Of a stretch of DNA of 64,000 bases, positions 9,315-21,303 are shown piece after piece; the first letter of the stretch is position 1; each line of letters opens with the position of its first letter. The position numbers were made by a program, and so were the translations under genes. The notes below the pieces were generated by a model that saw nothing but the letters and a program-made list of their open reading frames with translations, did no database searches and was not told the origin of the DNA. The DNA comes from Dehalococcoidia bacterium. GTDB lineage: Bacteria; Chloroflexota; Dehalococcoidia; Bin125. Where the stretch lies: positions 186,001-250,000 of the forward strand of contig JAJEJC010000008.1 of assembly GCA_022828105.1 (NCBI GenBank). The letters run 5' to 3'.

Positions 9315-10597
9315 TCCGCGAGTTCGGCCCACAGATCATGGCCGAGCGACTCGGCGATTCGCACGTCGATCATCTCGCCGGGGTTGGCGCTGCCGAGAGC
9401 GAAGACAAGCCCATCCACCTCCGCGGCCTCGCGATAGGTACGCCCGGCGATGATCGGCTCGCCGTCTTCCGTTGTCTGACCCGGCTCGGACTCGACCAGC
9501 ATGCTCAGGCGACGTCCGATCTGTCGTTGGTTGCATGCCGCCGAGATCTCGGCCAGGTTGGACATCAGCTCGTCCAGACGGCGCTGCTTGACCTCGTCGG
9601 GCACCTGGTCGGTCATCGCGGCCGCCGGCGTGCCCTGCTGCGGCGAGTAGACGAACGCGCCGGCGCGGTCGAACTGGACTTCGGCCGCGAAGTCGAGTAG
9701 CTCGCTGAACTCGGCCTCGGTCTCGCCGGGGAAGCCGACGATGAATGTGGTGCGGATGGCGATGTCGGGCATGGCCGCCCGCAGCCGCTCGAGGCTGCCG
9801 CGGACCATGTCCATGTTGTGCGGTCGCTTCATCCGCCGCAGCACGCTGACGGAGCCGTGCTGCAAGGGAATGTCGAGGTAGTTGCAGACCTGCGGCGTCT
9901 GCGCCATGACTTCGACCAGGGATGGAGTGACGAAACCGGGATAGGCGTACATCAGACGAAGCCACTCGGCGCCAGACTCGGCTGCCAGCCGCTCGATCAG
10001 TCGGGCCAGACCGTCGGGATCGCCCCATTCCGCGCCATAGGCGGTGCTGTCCTGGGCGACGAGTACGACTTCTTTCGCACCTCGCTCGACCAGCGCGCTC
10101 GCTTCGGCGACCAGCGCGTCGGGTGGGGCGCTGCGAAACTGCCGCCCCTTGATCGCCGGGATGTTGCAGAAGGTACAGGGACGCGCGCAGCCGTCGGAGA
10201 TCTTCAGGTATGCGGACGGTCCGACGCCGAGCGAAGTCTCGGGGATGTCACGCTCGGCCGTCTCCTGACCGGCGTGATCCGCGATCTCCTGCCACGCCTC
10301 GATCCCGAACGCGGCGTCGATGCCGTCGATGGCGATCACTTGCTCGCGTTCAATCTGCGACCAGCAGCCAGTGACGATCACCTGCTGCTCCGCAGCGCGC
10401 TCGGCGGCGAGTATCTCGGCGGCCTGTCTCGACTCCTCGCGGGCCTCGTCGATGAAACCGCAGGTGTTGAGAATGACCAGCTCGGCGGCGGCGCGATCCG
10501 CAGTCTGGCGGTGGCCTGAGGCCTCAAGCGAGCGGGCGATGCGTTCCGAGTCGGTGGTGTTCTTCGGACAGCCGAGCGTCACGATGTGGTAGCGCAT
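9311..10597 (-). CDS. rimO: Ribosomal protein S12 methylthiotransferase RimO
   Basis: 428 aa. MRYHIVTLGCPKNTTDSER is the RimO-type UPF0004 start; NTCGFIDEAREES and VTGCWSQ supply the other auxiliary-cluster cysteines; SDGCARPCTFCNIPAIKG is the radical-SAM CxxxCxxC; IPLQHGS and IVGFPGETE complete the core; a TRAM domain closes the protein. The enzyme adds a methylthio group to the conserved Asp of ribosomal protein S12. The start overlaps the stop of the upstream RodZ-like gene by 1 nt (TGATG), so the two are coupled. Confidence 0.93.
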   Translation of the reverse strand: MRYHIVTLGCPKNTTDSERIARSLEASGHRQTADRAAAELVILNTCGFIDEAREESRQAAEILAAERAAEQQVIVTGCWSQIEREQVIAIDGIDAAFGIEAWQEIADHAGQETAERDIPETSLGVGPSAYLKISDGCARPCTFCNIPAIKGRQFRSAPPDALVAEASALVERGAKEVVLVAQDSTAYGAEWGDPDGLARLIERLAAESGAEWLRLMYAYPGFVTPSLVEVMAQTPQVCNYLDIPLQHGSVSVLRRMKRPHNMDMVRGSLERLRAAMPDIAIRTTFIVGFPGETEAEFSELLDFAAEVQFDRAGAFVYSPQQGTPAAAMTDQVPDEVKQRRLDELMSNLAEISAACNQRQIGRRLSMLVESEPGQTTEDGEPIIAGRTYREAAEVDGLVFALGSANPGEMIDVRIAESLGHDLWAELAD

Positions 10598-11382
10598 CAG
10601 CCACCGCCGCCCGCAGCGTCGGCCGAGTCGGCGCTTGCCGATCCCGGCCGGGGACCGCGGCTCACGACCAGCGTGACCACCGCATCTTCATGCGGTTCCG
10701 CTCCGGCTGCCGGAGACTGTTCGAGCACCGTGCCGGCGGGCGAGTCGTCGTAGACCGAGATCAGCACGTAGGGCACGTTCAGCAGCTTGACGTGATTGAC
10801 GGCCTGCCGCGACGTCAACTGGGTGAGATCGGGCAGCGGGTCGAAGTCCGTCGCGCTGGGAATCACCGTGGTCGCCGATTCGAGCTCGGCCGAGACGTTA
10901 TCAATGCCGGGCACGTCGCGCGAAGTCTCGATCGGCTGCACGTCGTCGCGCAGGCTGACGACCGCGACCACTCCGGCGATGATTACGAGGATGACGAACG
11001 CAGCGACCAGCCAAGGGCCGAGTTGCAGGCCCGACGGTCGAATCTCGTCGCGCGGGCTGCCGCTGCGTTCCAGCGACTGGTAGGACTCGACGCTCTCCTC
11101 GCTGAGCTGCAATCCGTCGCCGGGCGTCGTGGGCGCGAGCGGAAACCGCTCGAGCAGCGGGCCGTCGTCCAGTCCCAGATACTGGGCGTAGGAGCTCAGG
11201 AAACCGCGCGCAAACGGAGCGGCCGGCATCCGCGACCAGTCTTCCGCCTCCAGCGCTTCGAGGTACTGACGAGCAATCCTAGTCGCCTGGTTGGCCTGGG
11301 CGATCGAGCGGCCACGGCGAATTCTCGCCTGTCGCAGCTCCTCACCAATGCCAATCGGCTCGCCGCCGTCTCTCCTCATCAT
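10597..11382 (-). CDS. RodZ-like HTH/transmembrane protein with a PASTA domain
   Basis: 261 aa. The N-terminus is a HTH_25 domain: IGEELRQARIRRGRSIAQAN, then TRIARQYLEALEAEDW and the RodZ-type segment PFARGFLSSYAQYLGLD. A single transmembrane helix follows (PWLVAAFVILVIIAGVVAVV, ~residues 150-172), then an outside portion with one PASTA-like repeat (VKLLNVPYVLISVYDDSPAG, LEQSPAAGAEPHEDAVVTLV). RodZ anchors the MreB elongation machinery; a PASTA tail would bind peptidoglycan or lipid II. Two adjacent ATGs (11382 and 11379) are possible starts. It lies 2 nt after the alcohol dehydrogenase stop and is coupled to rimO. Confidence 0.75.
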   Translation of the reverse strand: MMRRDGGEPIGIGEELRQARIRRGRSIAQANQATRIARQYLEALEAEDWSRMPAAPFARGFLSSYAQYLGLDDGPLLERFPLAPTTPGDGLQLSEESVESYQSLERSGSPRDEIRPSGLQLGPWLVAAFVILVIIAGVVAVVSLRDDVQPIETSRDVPGIDNVSAELESATTVIPSATDFDPLPDLTQLTSRQAVNHVKLLNVPYVLISVYDDSPAGTVLEQSPAAGAEPHEDAVVTLVVSRGPRPGSASADSADAAGGGG

Positions 11383-11384
11383 GA

Positions 11385-12419
11385 TCAGCCATCCGGCATC
11401 ACGGCGGTCTTGAGCACGGCGGCATCGTTGCGCGACGTGTAGGCCTGATCGGCCTCGGAGAGCTCGAATCGATGCGAGACGATGCGGTCGACGGCGTCGA
11501 GCGAGGGCAGCAGCGCCGCAGTACGGCGGAACTGGTCGGGCGTCGCATTCTGGGTGCCGGTCAACGAGACCTCGCGGTAGTGCAGATCGTTGACGTCGAC
11601 CAGCGCGCTCGACTCGGGCGGGAAGCCGGCGAAGAGGTTGACGCTGCTCTGACGACCGGCGATCTGCAGCGCGGTCTCGGTGAGACCGTTCAGGCCTACG
11701 GACACGACCACGATGTCGCAGCCGTTGCCGGCCGTCGCGTCGTTGACCACATGACTCAGCTCCTCGGGATCGCCGCCGCAAACCCGGCTGGCCCCGATCG
11801 CCAGCGCGGCCTCGCGTCGAACGCCGACCGGCTCGGCCACGATGATCTCGCCTGCGCCGAGCGCTCGGGCGAGCAGTACGTGCAGCAGACCCATCGGTCC
11901 CGCGCCAAGGACGGCAACGCTGACGCCGGCGCGGAAGCGGCAGGACTCGAGCGAGTTAAGCACGCAGGCCGTCGGCTCGGTCAGCGCAGCCCGCCCCCAG
12001 TCCGCGCCGTTGGCCAGCTTGACCGCGTGACCCTGCGAAACCAGCGGCGCGGGAAGCAGCACCTGCTCGGCGAGGCCGCCGTTGGCGTCGTAGCCCAGAG
12101 TTTGCCGCGATGTGCAGCGATTGCGCAGTCCGCGACGACAGAAGTCGCAGCCGCCGCAGGCGATGATCGGATAGACCGCCACGCCGTCGCCCAGACGCAG
12201 ATCGGTGACGCCGTCGCCCAGCGCGACGACTCGTCCGGCGAATTCGTGACCGGGCACGACGCCCGGTCTGGCATACTTCTCACCGCGGTAGACGCGCAGG
12301 TCCGAGGCGCAGACGCTGGCCGCGCCGACCTCGATCACGGCTTCGCCGGGTCCGGGTTGCGGCGTCGGAAGCTCATCGACCCGTATCTCACCGGGCCGGT
12401 CGAAGATCAATGCTCGCAT
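11385..12419 (-). CDS. Zinc-dependent alcohol/polyol dehydrogenase (MDR family)
   Basis: 344 aa. Catalytic zinc ligands are visible as Cys in ASVCASDLRVY, PGHEFAG and the Glu of LTEPTACVLN; the structural zinc loop is CGGCDFCRRGLRNRC. The Rossmann fold has VLGAGPMGLLHVLLARALGA. This pattern fits the sorbitol/threonine dehydrogenase branch, oxidising a secondary alcohol with NAD(P)+. The substrate cannot be told from sequence. The start follows AAGAGG. It is the first gene of a three-gene minus-strand operon with the RodZ-like gene and rimO. Confidence 0.88.
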   Translation of the reverse strand: MRALIFDRPGEIRVDELPTPQPGPGEAVIEVGAASVCASDLRVYRGEKYARPGVVPGHEFAGRVVALGDGVTDLRLGDGVAVYPIIACGGCDFCRRGLRNRCTSRQTLGYDANGGLAEQVLLPAPLVSQGHAVKLANGADWGRAALTEPTACVLNSLESCRFRAGVSVAVLGAGPMGLLHVLLARALGAGEIIVAEPVGVRREAALAIGASRVCGGDPEELSHVVNDATAGNGCDIVVVSVGLNGLTETALQIAGRQSSVNLFAGFPPESSALVDVNDLHYREVSLTGTQNATPDQFRRTAALLPSLDAVDRIVSHRFELSEADQAYTSRNDAAVLKTAVMPDG

Positions 12420-12461
12420 GCAAGCGCCTCTTGCGACTTGCGGAAGGGTCTGGAAGGCAGG

Positions 12462-12794
12462 TTAGGGGGTTTGCGCAGGTGCGGGCGGGCGCATCCGCGG
12501 CCGTCGCACGTCATCGGGATTGCGCGAGTCGTGGTATTGACGCAGGAGGCGCGACTTCTTGCGAGCGGCGGTGTTGGCGTGGATCACGCCGCGCTGCGCC
12601 GCACGGTCGAGCGCGCTGACGGCCTGTTGAATGGCCGTATCGGCGTCGTTCCATTCCTGCGTGTCGACGGCGTCGTCGATCGCGTCCAGCGCGGCGCGGA
12701 CGGTACTGCGCGCGTAAGTGCGAATCGGCTTGTTGCGCATGCGCCGCTTCTGGCTCTGGCGCAGGTATTTGATTGCGGCAGCCTTGTTGGCCAC
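12462..12794 (-). CDS. rpsT: 30S ribosomal protein S20
   Basis: 110 aa, starting GTG after AAAGGAGT. MANKAAAIKYLRQSQKRRMR and IRTYARSTVRAALDAID are typical of S20, as is the closing IHANTAARKKSRLLRQ. S20 binds 16S rRNA early in 30S assembly. The protein continues about 20 residues beyond the usual end, into a Pro/Arg-rich tail (RNPDDVRRPRMRPPAPAQTP). It is monocistronic between the alcohol dehydrogenase operon and the divergent murJ. Confidence 0.95.
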   Translation of the reverse strand: MANKAAAIKYLRQSQKRRMRNKPIRTYARSTVRAALDAIDDAVDTQEWNDADTAIQQAVSALDRAAQRGVIHANTAARKKSRLLRQYHDSRNPDDVRRPRMRPPAPAQTP

Positions 12795-12821
12795 GGTGAC
12801 TCCTTTTGCTGAATCGATTTC

Positions 12822-12849
12822 ATCGTATCAGCCGCTTGGTGAGTGTCTA
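12822..12849 (-). promoter_or_regulatory. rpsT promoter TAGACA-N16-TACGAT
   Basis: On the minus strand TAGACA (12844-12849) and TACGAT (12822-12827) match the sigma-70 consensus at 5/6 and 4/6 with 16 nt between. The -10 lies about 28 nt before the GTG, leaving room for the AAAGGAGT ribosome binding site. Confidence 0.55.
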
Positions 12850-12943
12850 CCGCACCGGCGCGCGGACGATGCCGGCGCCGGCCGCCTTGTTCGAGTTCCG
12901 GGCGGAACGTGCATAGTTGGGTACTGTTTGCGAGAGTGAACGA

Positions 12944-14602
12944 ATGAGTCTTGACGCTCCGTCCTCGATCGGCGGCCGGCTGGCAGGCAGCCGAAGCACC
13001 GTGATCGGGGCGGTGATCCTGATCGGCCTGTCCTTTCTCGGCTCACGCCTGCTCGGCGTGGCTCGGGAGTTCGTGATCGCGGATCAGTTTGGCATCTCGG
13101 TCGAACTCGACACCTACTTCGTCGCGATGCGGCTTCCGGACCTGGTCTTCCAACTGCTCGCCGGCGCGACGCTGGCCTCTGCGTTCATCCCGGTCTACGC
13201 GCGAGTCCTGCAGGTCCGCGGCGAGCGGGCCGCCTGGCGGCTGGCCAGCATCGTGCTCAACTGGGTCTTGATCGGCACGATCGTGCTCGCCGCCGTCGTC
13301 TTCCTCGCCGCCGAGTGGATCGTGCCGGCGCTCGCCCCGGGTCTCGGCGAGGACTCCGGCGCGCAAGACCAGATCGTCGCGGATGCGGTGTTCCTCACCC
13401 GCGTCCTGCTGCTCTCGCCGATCCTGTTCGCCGTCAGCGGCATGTTGACCGGGATGCTGCATGCGCGGCGGCATTTCCTGCTGCCGGCGATTTCGCCAAT
13501 GCTCTACAACCTGGCGATCATCTTGGGCGCGTTGCTGTTGCCGGAGGAGTTGGGCGTCGAGGCGCTCGTGATCGGCGTGATTGCCGGTTCGGGGCTGCAC
13601 CTGATGATCCAGTTGCCGGCCCTGTCCTCAGCGCTGTCGCGATCGGGCGGTGGATTGGGACCGCACTTCAACCTGCGGGACATCGAGGTGCGTGAGGTGC
13701 TGCGCCTGATGGGGCCGCGCACGTTGGGGCTGGCGGCTGCGCAGGTCAACCTGATCGTGCTCACCTTTTTCGGATCGCTGGTCGGCGATACGTCGATTTC
13801 GGCGCTCAACTTCGCCTGGTTGCTGCTCATGTTCCCGGTCGGCATCTTCGGGATGTCACTGGCCACCGCGTTATTCCCCAGCTTGGCCGAACGGGCGGTC
13901 ACGGGCGGGCCGTCGGCAGTGCGTGAGATGGTCTCGCAGACGCTGCGGTTCACGCTCTTCCTGGCGATCCCGGCGTCGGTCGGGATGCTGCTCTTGCGCG
14001 AGTCGATCGTCGCGACGCTGCTCGAGCACGGGGCATTCGACGAAGCGGCGAGCAACCTCGTCGGCGATGCGTTGTTCTTCTACGCGATCGGGTTGTTCGC
14101 CCACGCGGCGATTGAAATCGTGTCGCGAGGGTTCTACGTGCTCGGCGACACACGCACGCCGGTGGCGCTCGCGGTCGCGTCAATGCTGCTCAACATCCTG
14201 CTCTGCGCGCTGCTCGTCGGTCCGCTGGAGCTGAAGGGTCTGGCCCTGGCGCTGTCCATCTCGGCGATCGCCGAGTTCGCCGTGCTCGTGCTGCTCCTGC
14301 ACCGATCCCTGGCGCGACAGTTGCTCTCACGCGCGATGGGCACGGCGATGCTGAAAGCCATCCTGGCGACGGCAGTGATGGGACAGGTCGTGTGGCTGCT
14401 GGTCGAGATCCTGGCGCAGGTCGACATCGCGCGCGATTCGTGGATCACGCTCGCGCTCGGGACCAGCGGAGGCGCCGTGATCTACTTCGCGCTGAGCCTG
14501 ATCGCTCGTCAACAAGAGTCGGAGCTGTTGTTCCTTCGCTTGCAAACCGTAATCTCCCGCGCACTCGGACGCGGCGCGGCGAGAACGCGGGGGCGGCTCT
14601 GA
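12944..14602 (+). CDS. murJ: Lipid II flippase MurJ (MviN family)
   Basis: 552 aa integral membrane protein with 12-14 hydrophobic segments spread along its whole length. The MviN start is clear: SFLGSRLLGVAREFVIADQF, then LDTYFVAMRLPDLVFQLLAG and ASAFIPVYARV. The later segments FPVGIFGMSLATALFPSLAE and SRGFYVLGDTRTPV also match. It should flip lipid II for peptidoglycan synthesis, consistent with the class B PBP at 2.5 kb. ATG 12944 is chosen; a GTG-like start 27 nt upstream would add non-conserved residues. Divergent from rpsT, with 149 nt between them containing both promoters. Confidence 0.93.
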   Translation: MSLDAPSSIGGRLAGSRSTVIGAVILIGLSFLGSRLLGVAREFVIADQFGISVELDTYFVAMRLPDLVFQLLAGATLASAFIPVYARVLQVRGERAAWRLASIVLNWVLIGTIVLAAVVFLAAEWIVPALAPGLGEDSGAQDQIVADAVFLTRVLLLSPILFAVSGMLTGMLHARRHFLLPAISPMLYNLAIILGALLLPEELGVEALVIGVIAGSGLHLMIQLPALSSALSRSGGGLGPHFNLRDIEVREVLRLMGPRTLGLAAAQVNLIVLTFFGSLVGDTSISALNFAWLLLMFPVGIFGMSLATALFPSLAERAVTGGPSAVREMVSQTLRFTLFLAIPASVGMLLLRESIVATLLEHGAFDEAASNLVGDALFFYAIGLFAHAAIEIVSRGFYVLGDTRTPVALAVASMLLNILLCALLVGPLELKGLALALSISAIAEFAVLVLLLHRSLARQLLSRAMGTAMLKAILATAVMGQVVWLLVEILAQVDIARDSWITLALGTSGGAVIYFALSLIARQQESELLFLRLQTVISRALGRGAARTRGRL

Positions 14603-14671
14603 TAGAGTTGGTCATGTTCACAGGCTGATCGACCAGCAGCGGTCCGGTCGGCGAGACCATTGCGAGAGAAC

Positions 14672-15145
14672 ATGGCACTGCAGGATCGACTGATCGTCTG
14701 CCGCGACTGCGGAAAAGACTTCACCTTCACGGCTGGCGAGCAAGAATTCTACCAGTCGAAGGGGCTGCAAAACGACCCGGTGCGCTGCCCGGAGTGCCGT
14801 TCGGCGCGGAAGTCGATCCGCACCTCGCCCGAGGCTGAGGCCGGATACGTACGCTACGGCGGCGCCGCGTCGTTCGGAGGCCGCACGCCGCGTCAGATGC
14901 ATCCGGCCGCCTGCGCCATGTGCGGGGACATGATCGAAGTGCCGTTCCTGCCGCGCGGCGACCGCCCGGTCTTCTGCACGACCGTCAAGCGGATCATGAC
15001 GCTGGGCTACCAGATGGACGAGATCCAGCAGCGCTGGGGGATTCACCCGTGCCAGGTCGAGGGGATCAACCAGGACCTGCGGCGCGGGTTGATTCCGCCC
15101 AAGCCAGGGGTGGAACTGCCCGACCTGGAACGCACGCGCCTCTAA
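14672..15145 (+). CDS. Double zinc-ribbon protein (zf-trcl/CxxC family)
   Basis: 157 aa. The first ribbon reads VCRDCGKDFTFTAGEQEFY and RCPECRSARKS, matching the 'probable zinc-ribbon' domain PF13451. The second half has CAMCGDMIEVPFLPRGDRPV then FCTT, where the family normally has CxxC; the last cysteine is missing. The remaining ~50 residues (YQMDEIQQRWGIHPCQVEGI) are not a domain I recognise. ATG at 14672 follows GCGAGAGAA; a TTG four codons earlier is possible. Probably a cytosolic zinc protein; its role is unknown. Confidence 0.8.
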   Translation: MALQDRLIVCRDCGKDFTFTAGEQEFYQSKGLQNDPVRCPECRSARKSIRTSPEAEAGYVRYGGAASFGGRTPRQMHPAACAMCGDMIEVPFLPRGDRPVFCTTVKRIMTLGYQMDEIQQRWGIHPCQVEGINQDLRRGLIPPKPGVELPDLERTRL

Positions 15146-15180
15146 GCGGCGGCGCTTCAGAAGGACGACACGGCATCGAC

Positions 15181-15484
15181 ATGGTTGAGCGTGTGGCGCA
15201 GCGCTGGATGCGCCTGATGGGTGCGCAAGGTCGGCCGACGGCCCGCCCGCCGAGCGACGACGAGGTCGCCGAGACGGTCGCGCGCTATCCGGAACGCGCA
15301 GCACAGGCACTGGTTGACCAGTCGCGCGTGCGCGGACAGGCGGCCTCGGCTCGACAGGCTCGAGGCTGGATTACTGAGCAGCTTGACGAAGCTGCCGAAC
15401 TGCTCGACCAAGCGACCCGCGAGCGCATCGCCGATATGGCCGACGCGCACATCGCGCAACGATTCCCCGAGGACTCACCCAACG

Positions 15485-15492
<8 letters not shown>
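15181..15492 (+). CDS. 103-aa protein overlapping the ileS start, unknown
   Basis: The frame runs from ATG at 15181 and its stop lies 8 nt inside ileS, the close packing expected of a translationally coupled pair. The peptide is helical and charged (VAETVARYPERAAQALVDQS, EQLDEAAELLDQATRERIAD), with no membrane segment and no cysteine. A GGAC-rich stretch precedes it. I do not recognise the family. It lies between the zinc-ribbon gene (36 nt upstream) and ileS, all on one strand, so it is likely part of the same transcript. Confidence 0.5.
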
Positions 15493-18865
<3,373 letters not shown>

Positions 18866-18872
18866 CCGGCGG

Positions 18873-19991
18873 TCACTCGCCCCCCAGCCGCTCGCTGCGC
18901 TCCGCCTGCCGACGCTCCAGCCGCGCCGCCCGCGCTTCTTCGTCGGGCGCGGCGCTGGGGATCGGCTGGTCGTGGATCAGTTGCCGCGCCGCGACGTTCA
19001 GCACCCGCTCGCGCAGCGTCGACGCTTCGGCCTCCTCGTCCTCTTCCTCGTCGTAGTGGCCGTACATCACGCGAGGCCACTCCGCCGCAATTTCTGCTCC
19101 GAACAGCAGCACGCAGGCGGCCAGGTAGACGAAGAAGAGCAGCGCGATCGCCGCGCCCAGCGATCCGTAGACCGCGTCATAGTTGGAGAAGTTGCGCAGG
19201 TAGAAGGCGAAGCCGTGCTTGAGCGCCTCAAACAGCAGCGCCCCGACCAGCGCCCCGCCGACGACATCGCGCACGCGCGTCGTCACGCTGGGCACGACCT
19301 TGTAAATGATCGTGAACGTCGCCAGGGTCAGCATGAACGGCAGCAGCACCGTCACCAGGCGGAAGAATCCGCTCGCCTCGGCCCCGAACGGACCGAGCGA
19401 GTCGGAGACCGACTCGGACACGTCGCTACCCACTTGCAGCACCGCCGTTGCCCCAATCGAGATGGTCAGCAACCCGCCGACGCCCAGCACCAGCGCCAGG
19501 TCAACCAGCTTGCCGCGCACGAACGGCCGCCGGAATTCCAGGTCCCAGGCTGTATCGAGGCTGAAGCGCAGCGCCGACATCATCCCCGTCGCCGCCCAGA
19601 TCAGCCCCAGGATCGAAATCACGCCGACCGCCGATTTCCCGCTTGCGATCGGTTCGATCAGCTCCTCCAGGTCCTCCTTACCCGCCCCGGACTGCAGCGG
19701 CAGCAACTCGAACAGCCCGTCCACGACCTCCTCGCGCAGTCCGTCGTCGGTCAGCAGTACGCCGGCGATCGAGACCACGAGGATTGCCAGTGGGAACAGC
19801 GAGAAGAAGACGTAGTAAGACATCGAGGCCGCAAGCTGGGCACAATGGTCGTCGAGGAACTCGGACACCGACCGCTTGGCCAGCAGGACCAGGTCGGTGC
19901 GCCACCAGCCCAGGTGCAGCACCAACCAACGCCGCCAGCGCAACCAGCGCTGCCGCAACGGTTCGACATCGATTCGCGGCAACCATCGCAT
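18873..19991 (-). CDS. YihY/BrkB-family membrane protein
   Basis: 372 aa. A basic, Trp-rich N-terminus is followed by VLLAKRSVSEFLDDHCAQLA and AASMSYYVFFSLFPLAILVV, the YihY/BrkB signature, then five further membrane helices. The cytosolic C-terminal tail (~residues 310-372) is very acidic then basic (DEEEDEEAEAS, ARLERRQAERSERLGG). The family (PF03631) is an inner membrane protein often mis-called ribonuclease BN; its role is unresolved. Convergent with ileS (7 nt apart). GATAAT ends 7 nt before the ATG. Confidence 0.85.
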   Translation of the reverse strand: MRWLPRIDVEPLRQRWLRWRRWLVLHLGWWRTDLVLLAKRSVSEFLDDHCAQLAASMSYYVFFSLFPLAILVVSIAGVLLTDDGLREEVVDGLFELLPLQSGAGKEDLEELIEPIASGKSAVGVISILGLIWAATGMMSALRFSLDTAWDLEFRRPFVRGKLVDLALVLGVGGLLTISIGATAVLQVGSDVSESVSDSLGPFGAEASGFFRLVTVLLPFMLTLATFTIIYKVVPSVTTRVRDVVGGALVGALLFEALKHGFAFYLRNFSNYDAVYGSLGAAIALLFFVYLAACVLLFGAEIAAEWPRVMYGHYDEEEDEEAEASTLRERVLNVAARQLIHDQPIPSAAPDEEARAARLERRQAERSERLGGE

Positions 19992-19998
19992 ATCCCCA

Positions 19999-20004
19999 TT
20001 ATCC
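19999..20004 (-). promoter_or_regulatory. Leaderless-type -10 box (GATAAT) for the YihY gene
   Basis: GATAAT on the minus strand ends 7 nt before the ATG at 19991; it is the best -10 match of the leaderless set. Confidence 0.45.
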
Positions 20005-20012
20005 GCCCTTTT

Positions 20013-20104
20013 GCTCTCTTCCCCCGCTCCGCGGGCGAGATGTCGCTGCCCTGTCTGCTCTTCCCCTGCTTCGCGGGGGGAGATGCCGAAGGCAGAGGGG
20101 GGCC
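20013..20104. repeat. Palindromic intergenic repeat, copy 1
   Basis: Fills the gap between the YihY gene and proB. Contains a C-rich/G-rich hairpin (20021-20040, partial) and a second (20061-20081) followed by AGATGCCGAAGGCAGAGGGG. The second half is the reverse complement of copy 3 at 24.66 kb. Confidence 0.7.
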
Positions 20105-20115
20105 GGCTTGATCCC

Positions 20116-21243
20116 ATGACCGACGCCCAACCCCGCCGCATCATCTGCAAGCTGGGCACCAATCTGCTCACCGCCGGCGGCGACCGGCTCGATCCCGGCG
20201 TCCTCGAAGCGGTCGTCCGCCAGGTCGCCGAACTGCGCAACGCGGGCACACAGGTTACCGTGGTCACCTCCGGCGCCGTCACCGCTGGACGCGCCCGCGT
20301 CGGCGCGACCAACACTCGCTCCTCGGTCGGTGCGCGACAGGCCCTCGCCGCCATCGGCCAGGCCCAGCTCGTGCAGCGCTACGACTCGCTGCTCCAGCGC
20401 TACGGCCTGACCGCGGCGCAGGCGCTGATTACGCGCGGCGACGTGGCCGAGCGGCGCGGCTATCTCAACGTCCGCAACACGCTGCTCCGTCTGCTGCAAT
20501 ACGGCGTCGTGCCAATCATCAACGAGAACGATGTCGTCGCCGACGAGGAACTGCGCGGCGGCGCATTCGGCGAGAATGACGCCCTCTCCGCGCTGATCGC
20601 CAACCTGATCGACGCCGATCTGCTGATCCTGCTCAGCGATGTCGAGGGCGTCTACGACGCCGACCCCCGCGTCAACCCGGACGCTGGTCTGATCGACGTG
20701 CTGCACAACCCGATCTCGATGATCCGCGCCGCCGGCGATGTCGACGAACGCAGCCGCGGCGGGATGCGGGCCAAGCTCGAGGCGGCGCGCCGCGCTTCGG
20801 CCGGTGGAACGGAAGTCGTGATCGCCTCGGGCAACAAGCCCGACGTGATCACCCGCGTCGCCGGCGGCGAGCGGCTCGGCACGTTGATTCCCGCCGACAC
20901 CACCGTCCGCGACAGCCGCGAGCGTTGGCTTCTGGCCGGGCTGCACAACGGCGAGGGGCTCGACCTCGACTACGGCGCGGTGCGCGCACTGACCGAGCAG
21001 GGCCGCAGCCTGTTGCCGGCGGGCGTGGTCGGCGTGCGCGGCGAGTTCGAGCGCGGCGACATCATCCAGCTCTACGACCCCGAGCAGCGTCCCATCGCCG
21101 TCGGCATCAGCAACTACTCCTCCGCCGAGGCAGCCAAGATCCGCGGCAAGAACTCGTCCGAAATCCTCGACGCCCTGGGCTACTACTACGGCTCCTCGGT
21201 GGTGCATCGCAACAACCTGGCGCTGCTGCCGGTCAGCGACTGA
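20116..21243 (+). CDS. proB: Glutamate 5-kinase with PUA domain
   Basis: 375 aa. The amino-acid kinase fold is shown by RRIICKLGTNLL, VTSGAVTAGR, IINENDVVADEELRGGAFGE and NDALSALIANLIDADLLILL, followed by SDVEGVYDADPR. A C-terminal PUA domain (~residues 280-375) has GRSLLPAGVVGVRGEFERGD. It phosphorylates glutamate in the first step of proline synthesis, normally inhibited by proline. proA and proC are not adjacent. ATG 20116 lies 12 nt after repeat copy 1, with no obvious ribosome binding site. Divergent from the YihY gene. Confidence 0.95.
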   Translation: MTDAQPRRIICKLGTNLLTAGGDRLDPGVLEAVVRQVAELRNAGTQVTVVTSGAVTAGRARVGATNTRSSVGARQALAAIGQAQLVQRYDSLLQRYGLTAAQALITRGDVAERRGYLNVRNTLLRLLQYGVVPIINENDVVADEELRGGAFGENDALSALIANLIDADLLILLSDVEGVYDADPRVNPDAGLIDVLHNPISMIRAAGDVDERSRGGMRAKLEAARRASAGGTEVVIASGNKPDVITRVAGGERLGTLIPADTTVRDSRERWLLAGLHNGEGLDLDYGAVRALTEQGRSLLPAGVVGVRGEFERGDIIQLYDPEQRPIAVGISNYSSAEAAKIRGKNSSEILDALGYYYGSSVVHRNNLALLPVSD

Positions 21244-21291
21244 GCGTCGAATCGCGACCCGCCCGCTCTCGCCGCTGACTGGAGCGGCGGA

Positions 21292-21297
21292 TACGCT
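21292..21297 (+). promoter_or_regulatory. Leaderless-type -10 box (TACGCT) for the alpha/beta hydrolase
   Basis: TACGCT ends 6 nt before the ATG at 21304. Confidence 0.4.
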
Positions 21298-21303
21298 TCA
21301 GCC

